Origin: Owenia fusiformis
Lineage: Eukaryota > Annelida > Polychaeta > Sabellida > Oweniidae
DNA length: 64,000 nucleotides
Direction: 5' to 3'
NCBI GenBank assembly: GCA_903813345.2
Contig: CAIIXF020000001.1
Coordinates: forward strand, 18,371,915-18,435,914
Positions 28,668-39,845 of the stretch are shown here, in pieces. Within the stretch, counting starts at the first letter, position 1; each line of letters starts with the position of its first letter. The notes beneath the pieces are model-generated. The model did not search any database. It was not told the DNA's origin and was given only the letters and a program-made list of their open reading frames with translations. The position numbers and the translations under genes were made by a program.

Positions 28668-28681
28668 GTTTCTATGGCAAC
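28668..28681 (+). promoter_or_regulatory. X-box-like RFX motif
   Basis: GTTTCTATGGCAAC is identical to the copy at 3,421, with unrelated flanking sequence. Confidence 0.35.
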
Positions 28682-31600
28682 GCCAATTCTTTTATTAGAC
28701 GTATCAGCAGAATTGAAAGGTATTGATTGTCCTGGAAATGCTAGGGAATTAGCCCCGTGACAGTTGAAAAGGAAGACGCGATTTCTTTGTTTCAATTGAT
28801 TGAGAGATAACGACCATTCATGAGTTTCTACATCATAATATGAAATTCATATTTCTGCAATATCATGGTCCTATTTATCATGTATCATTCCAGTAACAGA
28901 CTTATCTCAAATGTACCATGTTGTTCACAAGTAAGTTACACATGCCAAAACACTTCTATGATTGTTTTTCATCTGTCCATTCGGGAAAGTTGATGTACAA
29001 GAACAGTTCTGCTTGTTATCGACATAAGATTTCAGCAACTGTTCCATTTTCATCACAGAATAGCAAAACAGCGTGCATCACTTGGCGTCCGACTGACATT
29101 TATGTTACCGATGTTCGTTCGGTTTATTTCCATTGGTTCCTATCTGCATATATGTCGTCTGCCAAAAGAAGATTTTCAAATGCAACATATTCGAAAAGTG
29201 ATTGTTTCTTAAAACAGCTGCAAATACTTGATTCCTTCCTGCATGCTTTACTATTCGTATTTAGTTTAGAATAAGTGGAAAGAGTCGTATTGTTTAGAGT
29301 TAGTGGTATTCACACCTTTGAAGTATGGGAAATATAGCAGTTGGAGAGTCATGGGTTACAGTAAGTCGTTCTTATTTTGCATGCGTCTATATAGGCGATC
29401 TACTCGAGTCTTAGACAACTATGGTAGACACCATTTTCTCTATCTATTGTTTCGGGAACAATAGAGCGTGATTCGATGTAAACCCTCACTTCAGCGAGAA
29501 TTTCTACGCAATTCGGCCTGTCATTTCACCCCTAAGGGCATCATTCTCTCTTTGTCTGTATGCGCACATTGCGAGAAGGCTAAGTGGTCCATAGTGCTCC
29601 ATTGGAGGATGGAGAAATTGACGGCTTTGGACCCACTGTTTGTAAGATCTGGCCGGGTGACGAACGGTTGCGACAAGCACCGGGTATTCCTAAGTGTCTG
29701 CATCCGAAGCTTTATAGAGATCCCAGTCTGTATTATGTGCTCCTGAAATTATCAAAAATACCGTTTAATAATAGATGAGTCATGATTTATCACTACCTAT
29801 GCAATATACATTTTCTATGATACAAAGGTACAACAGTGTGGTTGATGGATTATCTTGAGGTTTTAACATTAACGAAATATAACAAATTCTATGCAGATTT
29901 GTACCTTTTAAATTTATAACGACATAATCAATACAATGTCATCACTTTCTGTTGATAAACATTAGTTTTGCATTTAGACAAATAGAGCACCATTTAATAT
30001 AGCGAGGAACCCTTTTGAAATGTGCGCCATAAAGGAAATTAAACATGGCCGCCAAAAGAACGATCATTATTCATTATAGCTGACAGTTTTAACTCAAACG
30101 CTACTAAATAGCGGATCTTATTACAAACCATGTTCTATGTATCGAAACATTGTTTCTTTTTACACAGTTTCTATTTAATGTTACAGTTTAGAGTTTTTTA
30201 TTTTGTTATTCATATTTACTGTTCACATGGGAAAATATACAACGGATCACAGAGTAAAATTAGGATCATCGAAATTAATTTGACAATCGTAGCATTGTAA
30301 ATACAAATACCATTATTGTAAAGTTGTATCCTGACTGTCAACGTTAAGTGGTAGAAATAGTTTGCGACATAAACGGTGCTCTCAACATTGTTAAACACTT
30401 ACATGTACTAATAACAAATGTTTTAAATCCTGAAATGTATAATATTTGAACTATTTCATGTATGACAACATAACAATGCATGAAATGATGGATGAAATAA
30501 AATGTATAGAAAAGATGGTCGTTTCCTATGAAGGCTTAATGCAAAGTTTGATATAAATGTCGATATATTCTTTTGATCTTACAGAGGATAGAAAAAATGT
30601 CAGTTCAAATGAATTCATACAAAGGCGAGAAACTGGCCGATGTAGATATTCACTTTGATTTTCCAATTCAATGTAGAATTGAACGTTATCAGAAGCTTAT
30701 CATTGATATAACCAACATGGATGTCACTATAATGTGAGAATAAATCATAATTTGTAAGACAGAAAAATAAACAGTGAAAATGTACAAACTTTTGCGCTAA
30801 GCTGTCCAGTAAATATCTCGTCTAGTACAAGTTTCACTTAATAGAGAGCGCTAGGTGTATTGATGTGTAAAATTTTGAACACATGTAGCAGTTGTCAAAG
30901 GCGCGAATATTTAATTGCCAGGGGGTTAAATATTTTCACGTGTATAATACCTTTGACATTTCAATGATTGCAATTATTACGATTGTTTGAATAATATCCA
31001 GACAGGTAAAGACAATTACATTTTGAGAAAGATTGATGCTAAATTGTTAATTACAAAATAATGTTTCTGGATTAAGGGGATTTTAAATTAAAACCGTCGA
31101 TTAAAATTGAAATCAGAATTTTCTAAATGATTGTGATGGTACAAAAGGCACACTTTGGGTTGATTTGATAACAATAGTACTTCATACATTGTCGTTTGAC
31201 CAACGTTCTTCACTTTATATGCAAATTCTCTCTCTTTTACATTTATAAGCCTTTGTTTGTTTAAAACGATAGCGGAACAAATAAGCAACTCAGCATGTAA
31301 GTTTTGACTTATGATTTTTGATAGATGTAGTATGATACAGTTTCTGAAGGTGTTAGGAAGAGACTAGGATCTGTCATTGTACAATCGTAATTACAGGTAG
31401 GCTTCTTGTTTTTAATTTACCTTTCATTTATCATTTATTCTATCGTAGTCATCCCGTCTCCTATGAAGAACTTCGTAGCCAGAAGCCACGAGTCCAATCT
31501 GTAATAGAAATTGTTCATCAAACACATTTCAATCTATGATCGGAATGCTATTCAAAAATACCTAAATTATAACTAAAATGCGATGTTTATTTGGGTGGTT

Positions 31601-33003
31601 TATTTAAATTTTTGTCTCATTTTTGTAATATTGACTAATTGTAATTCTGAAATGTTTACAAGGGTGAGCAACTTTTTAATAATGGATATCGATTTTTGAC
31701 TGAGAAAGTCATTTTAATACGATGATTTTAATTGGATATGTCATGTAGGAAAATGATATGTAAACTTACATAATGTCAAAACCGTTAATTGAACTAGTAT
31801 AATCTAAATTGTTGACGGACGGAATAGCAATTTTGACAAGTTTCTGGTAATTCAATCTGAATAAGATTAATTAGGTTGAATTTCACTGATTATTTCATCT
31901 TAGTGGATCCTAAGGGAGTTCAGGATGGTTGTATGGTGTAGCAGATGCGACCATGTGTGGCGCAGAGAAACTTGTACTAAGCCGTTGGGACTATGAAACA
32001 TGGTGCATCATATCACCGAACGCTCATGAGACTGTCAACATGGTCAAAACTCATGCTGAGAACCTTATCCAAAATCTTCGTGATCATCTCATTCGAAATT
32101 CAGTTTTTATTTGCTTCTCTGTATGCGAACACACAGTTATGACCACAAATTTTAAGTCCAAACAGTGATTACATCTCAAATAACCCCAAGACTTGTAACT
32201 GTGAAATGAACAATTAGTTGAACATCATCAGATTGTATAGATATATTTATAATTCTTTATGCATCTCATCATTTATTCTGACGTAAGATTGGATTAGATC
32301 CTAGTATCCTATAGAAAGTTATCTAGTTCTATACGTGTAGTTTACATTTCTAAAGAATATATAAACACGGCTTACCTCAACAATACAATGAACATCGCTG
32401 GCAAACATACGAAGACAACTCTCGTCCATACCTCTGCAATCAGACACAGGTAAATATGATTAACTTGGATAATTTTGGAGTTGTTATGTTTGTATTTTAT
32501 CCTGTTGTACAGCTTGATGTTTGAATCGGTATGAGGAGTTTTATTAAGACATTTCATTGTGTACATCTGAGTCGTTTTGCCTCGGGATCTCATACATCAT
32601 TAACCAGAGCAGTTCAACAAATAGTTGAAAATCATTATCCTCATAGTTAAATTAGAGAACATTTTGTGTAAAGTATATCACGTGGGATGCAATTTGTTTT
32701 ATAACTGTTCATTTTGACAAGGATTTTGTATCATGTAAATGGGTGAAGTGATTGTTAATTGCTCTTAATGGTAGCGTCTTCAAAGCTAGTGGTGATTTCA
32801 AGGCCCTCATTAATCATATCTGATCATTAAATTAGATGTTCTCCCAACAAAATGAGAACTAGAAACTCATAAATGCATTTGTAGTATTTGCATGGGTCTA
32901 ATTTAGCCATTTATGAACTTGAAGTAGGAATCAAACAACTCCTTAGTTGTTAACTGGTAGGATCTAGAGAAAAATTGGTAGAATTACGCAGATCGAAAAT
33001 TCG

Positions 33004-33017
33004 GTTTCCATAGTAAC
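33004..33017 (+). promoter_or_regulatory. X-box-like RFX motif
   Basis: GTTTCCATAGTAAC lies about 390 bp to the left of a GCGGCCATT (Pho/YY1-like) site at 33,394. Confidence 0.35.
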
Positions 33018-36000
33018 GAAATAAAAGTGAGGGGCTTTAAAACCTCTGCAAACACGTAACTGATTTCAGCCTCAAATATAATACATGCATTATGCAGATT
33101 AAGTAAATATTATATATTGACATTAGATAGAATATGGTGAGAAGAATAATATGGTATGATAATGGACAAACACAATGAGACACTAACAGCTATACAAAGA
33201 TACATTTTTAATTCAATTGCGAACAATAGACGGCAGCACAGGTGAAAATTTTGAAATGAAGCCCTGAATCGAAAAATGAACAGTTGGCTGGTAATCTTTG
33301 ATCTACTTTGCAGTATCTTGATGTGGTATACACGCAGAAATACAGAAAAGATAAAACAAAACTTTAAAACGGTTCACTCTTCCCGAAACCACCGCGGCCA
33401 TTTGAAATTCTTTGTGATGTGACTCGGAGGACTCCAGAACACGACATTTCAACTCATATGAGTTCCTCAAAGGACATCAAAGTCTTATCAACAAATGTTC
33501 AGTTTCAAAAACGTCTTTCTAACAAATCCTAGCCATTTTGAGAAATACTGTTGCGCGCTGTAAAGATGCTGAGTGTATCGGTAGATTAGGATGATGATGT
33601 GTCATAAATAGTACACCGGACAACAGATATGATCAATTGGCGTCATAAAACCCCTATTTGCAGTTTACTACTGAATGAAGCGTATCTTTGTCTCATTGAA
33701 GTGGCGTTTAATACCCCATATAAAACAATAATATGTTAATTGCTTCAACATAATGCGAAATGATATTCATATAACACCAGACAGTCTCGTTTACAGATCG
33801 ATCCATTGCAAACAATATGGACTCACGAAATTAATATTAAGTCAGAAGGCTGAAATGATCAATCTCCTTTTAATTATTGCTTAACAACAAAACACAGCTC
33901 GATCACGAATTTTTTACAACATTTTGCAAAATAGCCTAGCCTTATTTTAAAATTGTAATCATAAGAATAACTTTATTATTTAGATGATAAATCAGCAAAC
34001 TAAATTGTTACCTTACGCTGTTGTGTTAAGTACCAATGTTCAAATTGCGCATTTCATGGCTGTATCTGCGTATAACTAGTCCAAGAATTTAAATCTGATT
34101 TGTGTTTTAGTTTCTTTTTGTTTTAATTTCTGTGTAGGCCTGTCTTCCTTAGAAGAATAACTGAGGAGAGTAGACCAGGGAGGCTAGATGTACAGAATTA
34201 AAGCATCATTAATATCATCCCTGTCACAACCCGATATTAGAAGGCTGTGGCTTTCAACCGAAAATTTCCAAAAAACAGATCCATATTGAATACCTGCAAA
34301 TTCCCCGCTATCCTAAAGTTCCAGGAAAATTGCGAAAAATATATCACTGCAAGAATTCAGGGTCTATTTTGAGATTTCACTTGATACTTAATTTGATTTA
34401 AAAGAAAATAAATTAAAAGGTTACTTTTTGGGAAATCTGATGTTTTGGCAACCCATTTGACCTTTGTAGGCGAATAGGTACAGAACCATAAATCATCCTA
34501 GATTGTGGTAGCATGCTATGGGCTGTTTTGACTCATTTTTCATTTTAACACACCGTTTGTAACCTCTCTATAACACGCACATATGTGTATGTTGTGATGA
34601 GATTTTTGAATTTTCATGTTAAAATACTATGTTCTTGATGGGGGTCATTGATTTTAAATTTTTCCAACCCGCAGAAAAATCATTTTCAGAATACTCAAAG
34701 CAAGTAAAATAGAAGTTCTAACAATATACAAAAATAGTGAAAATATATTCAAATGCATAATTTAATGAGCATCTGTTGTAAGATGTTTGCTAGCTAACTG
34801 GATTGGAAAACCGTGTTTTGAAGTATAACATGTGTTTTAGATGTTCACTGAAAACCGACGTGCTGACAGCATCAATTATTTTTGGGTAGATGCTGGTAAA
34901 GATGAACAGTGAAACGGAATAGTTGCTGTATTTTTGTGACTCGAGTTATTGACAATAACACATGTATAACATAGCAAAAGTTTTACTATAGTAGTGTCAT
35001 CCATTTTTGCTGAATTGGGAAATTATTCGGATATGATTTGTTAAGGCAAAGTTAAGGCGCAAATTGATCTAAGAATCGTGAGACAAGACCCATCTAAATG
35101 GTATACCTGAAAAAAATAAAATAAAATTGTAAAAAGTCGAATCTAAGTGTATATAAGAGTGAAATTGACATTGTAGGCAGGGTGTAATACTTTGATTTGT
35201 GTAGCCTGTGCATGGATAGGGTCATATAACAGTCATAGGGGTTGTGCAATGTTTGTTATGTTACCTTCCCTGGGACTGCATCTGTCAGTAACTATATCTT
35301 GGAAATATATCTCAGTTGAACTGACTTCACATTTGATTGACCGACCATATTGATGGAGTCACGAAATGTTTATTATTCTGTCCGCATTACGTGTTAGTCA
35401 CAACCATTACGGGTATTGTTCTTCTATTCTGTGTCTGATTCCAAAGATTTCTCTCGGTAATCTATGTGGATTTAAACATTTCAATTGCAGCAAAGGTTTA
35501 GATTTTATTTAATCTTTATCCCCTATACTATCTATTTCCCCGACGAACACACCAAGGGTTTATTATCATGAAGACGCCGGTATCTGACTTACAGTATTAG
35601 TATTCTGTTAATTCTCATGCCAAATTATTTATTTGCAGTTTCATTTCTTATGGTTTAATGCCACATTGTGACTCCTTTCTCTAATCTACCACAACCATTC
35701 ACAAGAAGCAGGTCTCATTTATCAAACTTTGTCAGCCAAACCTTTTCTTTAATATCTTTATGTCTAATCTGGAACTTTATACCAAAACCACATAACTACG
35801 CAATCATCTAACTCTGTGCATTTTCGGGTATATCTATAAATTGCATACAGCGGTTCACCATGCTCGCAAAAGTAGAAAAATTATTGAGAAACTCAAAGGC
35901 AAAACAATGTGGAGCATGTAACATAATACAAGCAAATAGTTGATTGTTTACTAACTGCATTTTTTAGATTTTTGTAATTGATTGTCTCGATATTTAACGC

Positions 36001-37612
36001 CTTTTCAAAAATGTAGTTGTAAAAACATTTTGTTTTTAAATTGCTAAATGGTAGAGACATCATTCATCGTGTTTAAAGTATAATAAAGCAATTTGATGAT
36101 GTACTAACTGTATTTAAAACACTGGTCTCATCTAATTGTTTTTTACAATGTTAACGAGTCCTTTGCCCTTTATCAACATGTCTACGACCTGGAACGCATT
36201 CCGTAGTACTACGAATGATTCAGATTTACCATGGCCTTGAAATGGGGCCATTAATCTTAAAACACTGACTTTTATGTAGAAATAATTGCAATCCGTGGAT
36301 ATAAATATCTCGTTTATAGCAGAAGTGTAGGTCAATGAGCCAGCTGATCGCTTGCGTGGAGAGTAGTTGAAGGTATGAGGGTATCAAGACATAATTGAAA
36401 CTTTATTGTTTGTTTTCTTTAAATGGATATTAAGGCATATTCTTCATCTCTAAAATATTTTACATTGTGCCCCATCATTCCCAATCATCGTGCACCTTTT
36501 TAGACGTCATATTTTATCAAAGTATTTCAAGTATTTCATTTTAGGAAACTTAAATAATGCCTTCATGAGTTGGGTAGGTTGGTATGGAACATTTTGAGGG
36601 ATACTCGTAATCATATATAATAACTCTCTCAGCGTTTATAAGAAAACACAAGGGCAATATTCGAAATTAAAAAAAAACATTAATAAAATGAACTAAATTA
36701 AATCTGCAAACTTATGAAGATATCAGCTTTCGAAAGCCCCCATCCTCATTCCACATTTCTCATCAAATTATATTAAAACATTATTTTGACTAGAAGTCAG
36801 AAACCAAAAGTTTTTAATATCTATTGCTGGAATTGTACACGTTCAAACTGACAGCATTGAAATTGAATTTCTGAATATACAAAAGTTGCCTATTTCATTT
36901 GGAGGAAAATATTAAAATCCTTATTAAGATATCATTTCCAGAGTCTAATTTGCGGTCTCATTGTCGTCAGAAGCGATGGCTTTGTGCAAGTAATAATCTT
37001 CCTGAAAGCTTTTTAGATGAATTAACCTGAATGTTCCGTAAACCACCGCATGAAAAGAGACTTCTGCGATGTCTCAAACGATGTTGCATCGCTAAATCCT
37101 GACAAATGTCACTAGTCAGAAAAAGTCATAGCTCATCCTTAGATTAGACAATTGAGAAGTAGAATTTAATTTAAGTCCATTATTACTGAAAGAGCCTCTC
37201 GTCGACCATTGGCTTTGATATAAGGGATTTCATAGGAGCTGGCATTCTCGATAGCAAGACAAATGGGACACTAGTAACTCCTCTCCCGATGCTCTTTATT
37301 CTAAGTTTAAACAATTCATTTAAAATGGAGTAGAATAAATAACATATGGGAGAATGCTGAACAAGTAATTCCTCATGATACAGTGATTTGTTTATGATAT
37401 TAGGCAAAGGTAGAAACACATTATGCGCCCACCCATTGACACACACCATGACCCCCTTCCCTCACTTCTCATCCTTCTGAGAAAATGACCAAGTTTCACA
37501 CCATCCCCTTGTAAACTATGCTTCCATCCTCTATTGTTTAACTCCCACGATTTATTTAAGTGACCTTGATTAATAAAGGGTATCTTAATTGTTTTGTTTC
37601 TAGTACTCAGCA

Positions 37613-37680
37613 CCCCCCCCCCCCCCTCCCCTCCTACAACTCCCCCCCCCCACCAACACACACATACACACACTCATACC
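37613..37680 (+). repeat. C-tract and CA microsatellite
   Basis: A run of 14 C (37,613-37,626) and a run of 10 C (37,642-37,651) are separated by a CT-rich spacer, then an imperfect CA repeat runs to 37,680. Proline-rich open frames here, and glycine-rich ones on the other strand, are artefacts of the low complexity. Confidence 0.9.
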
Positions 37681-37725
37681 AACTTCTCGACGCCTTTCTT
37701 TGGAAAGCACGAAGATAAGTTAATA

Positions 37726-37801
37726 TACACTCCCTTTAATAAGTTTGGCAACAAGAAACATTCAAAGACTTCCAGTTGCCAAACTTATTGAGGGGAGTGT
37801 A
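37726..37801. mobile_element. 76-bp foldback, likely MITE relic with TA ends
   Basis: The left arm starting TACACTCCC (37,726-37,752) pairs with the right arm ending GGGAGTGTA (37,775-37,801). They form 27 pairs with two mismatches around a 22-nt loop. TA at both outer edges and the TACACTCCC terminus resemble Tc1/mariner-type nonautonomous elements reduced to little more than their inverted ends. A transcribed structured RNA or an unrecognised miRNA precursor is possible, but no arm matches a miRNA I know. Confidence 0.5.
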
Positions 37802-37869
37802 GCAGAGTGTCACAAAAAACATCTAACACATGTTTTAGCAAATATGTAATCTTGCTACATAACATATAA

Positions 37870-37886
37870 CCCCCCCCCCTCCCCCC
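37870..37886 (+). repeat. C tract
   Basis: Ten C, one T and six C. It belongs to a set of C runs on the + strand of this window (also 38,800-38,808). Confidence 0.85.
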
Positions 37887-39533
37887 ATCTACTTCACCAA
37901 CACAATACATGTATACATGTATATGGGGGGCTCGCAATGGCTTTTAGCTAGACAGTAAACATAATGACTTTCAGGAGAAGTCTATCAGATCAGAGATGGG
38001 AAGTTTTTGAGATAACTCATCTAAAATTCACACTCATGAGAACGTCAGCTCGAGGCTCAAAGACCCTGGTGAATTACACAATTCTTGGTCAGTTATATGG
38101 TTATTGATGCTTCCTTATTTCCATATAGTGAATTGTACATTTCAACAATTATAAACTCATTATTCTCAACCTATCATAAACATGTAATAAACAAAAGATG
38201 AATGAATCTCTTTCGTCAAATAAACAAAAGATGAAATGAGAATGCAAAAGTTGCTGCCAAACTCATGAAAAGGCTTGGAAAACAAAATTTCCCGGGTCTA
38301 CATTGCCCAAAGGGTATGATATCAATCATATATACTCACACTTGGTATTGACAGTGTTTGCAGCATCTAAAGAGAGTATTCGAAGTGTGGTAAAGACAGA
38401 TCACAATTACATCTAATGCCCCACGGTTTATAATAAAATTGCCACGAAATACACCTGTTATTTTCAATTATTTCATTATATGGGGACATTTATTTTTCGA
38501 ACATATTTTTGACACAGCCATTGCTTCATTCTGAAAATGAATATCCCCAAATGAAATTCTGTAAAAGTTCAAAAAATATGTTCTAAAATAAATATTCCCA
38601 AATGACATTCTGCAAGTGTATGATAATGGTCGTGGTTTACTCTCTCAGCACTAACAAGTGGCAGATTTATGATAAGAATGACGTTTCCTGTAGGTACCCT
38701 TTCCAAAAGTCCGATCTTGCTTCTTTAGAAAAGAGAGCTTTATCTACATGTACTATAGGCACTGACAAGCAGAATGTGTTTCTCAAATCATTACCATGTC
38801 CCCCCCCCTCTCCCCCAACGAATATGGAAAACGCTCAATAGATAGTTAGGGTCTCTGATTCATTGATCAATTGATCACTACAAATCTATTCTGAACCCCC
38901 TCCCAAAGCATATATTGCATTTCTGGATATACTGCGGGAGGGGTAGATACTTGGTGTAAGGCATGGGTTACGTAATGCCTATATATCAAGATTTTTATGA
39001 ACATGTCATCAAGAATTATTATTCAGTCGGATTAGCATACTCGCTCTTTCACCCTTATGTGATGCCTTGAGCTATTATATCGGTTCTATTCAGAGATGCG
39101 CACCTACAATACCCCTATTGTCACGGTCTTCTGGCATATTTGCATAGTGTCGCATTATCTATCTCATGTCAATTTTGGGGGTGGTCAATTATATGGCTAT
39201 TAGTGCATAGTGTATCAGTGTACATATCTGTTGAGTCACTTTTATACTGGTCAAGTCAGGTGAAGAAGCAAAGAAAAACCCAGGAGACTTTGACATTTTT
39301 TGGGATTCTTTTCACGGATATAAAAATACACAATACTTTTGTAAGTAATATATAGGATTTTAAACAGGTGATCTATCAATAATTACGTTTTATTTTCAAC
39401 GTCATTAGTTGTTGATAATTGATGTAGATATGTTTGCCAGGTGTAAAAAGATACAGGTATATCGTGTGTATTTTTTATCAGATGTGGAAGCTGATATATT
39501 GCTACATATTATCTTGGAACTAGACACTGCAAT
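37887..39533. other. Hox3 proximal upstream region
   Basis: Noncoding and AT-rich. A duplicated phrase AATAAACAAAAGATGAA occurs twice near 38,190-38,235, and TCCCCAAATGA(A/C)ATTCTG occurs twice near 38,544-38,612. The short open frames show no domains. Nothing else was identified. Confidence 0.4.
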
Positions 39534-39540
39534 TATAAAA
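39534..39540 (+). promoter_or_regulatory. possible TATA box of a proximal Hox3 promoter
   Basis: TATAAAA lies 283 bp before the Hox3 start codon. Transcription from here would give a leader of roughly 260 nt. Against a single unspliced leader, a fair splice acceptor (TTGTATTTCCAG) ends at 39,754. Hox3 may therefore have both a local promoter and a spliced distal leader. AT-rich DNA makes chance TATA matches common. Confidence 0.25.
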
Positions 39541-39806
39541 GAGTAATTTGTGTTGTTAAAAGTGAATCTCCCCGAGGGGAAACGTAGGGACGTATATACA
39601 TGACCTATACGGTTATGGAGAGGTTCTTGTAGGTGGTCGCATCAGGTCAACAACATCAAAGGGTAGATTCCTGTTCAATTATATTGATATGTATCTCATG
39701 TGCATGTGTTTTCTGATGACATGTAAGCTTATCTAATAGTATTTGTATTTCCAGGCCAGGTAGACCCAGTGATTGGCCCGCATCCCACGTGACGGTGATA
39801 CCTGGA

Positions 39807-39845
39807 ATGCTGACAGAACATCATGTCAATGACGTGCCAGAATGA
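39807..39845 (+). promoter_or_regulatory. upstream ORF overlapping the Hox3 start codon
   Basis: ATG at 39,807 opens a 12-codon frame ([12 protein letters not shown]) that ends in TGA at 39,843-39,845. It overlaps the Hox3 ATG (39,823) in another frame. Both ATGs have a purine at -3 (G for the short frame, A for Hox3). Ribosomes that start here would bypass the Hox3 start, so the frame should lower translation or make it depend on leaky scanning. This holds for any leader that contains 39,807. Confidence 0.5.

Larger units (their letters stand above)
13095..37612. other. Hox4-Hox3 intergenic DNA, main part
   Basis: This is 24.5 kb without a recognisable protein gene. The longest open frame (118 codons at 28,918-29,274, +) has no domain and ordinary AT-rich composition. 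It contains a triplicated segment at 16.3-16.7 kb and four X-box motifs (17,329; 28,325; 28,668; 33,004). GCGGCCATT sites lie at 18,651 and 33,394. Exon-like donors follow GC-richer stretches at 20,801 (AAG|GTAATG) and 21,861 (AAG|GTAATT). Tandem repeats and homopolymers are nearly absent, in contrast with the Hox3-Hox2 spacer, which fits a regulatory landscape under constraint. Confidence 0.45.

Noticed and set aside
28918-29274. 118-codon open frame (+)
   Set aside because: No domain, signal or splice context; a frame of this length is expected by chance over tens of kilobases.
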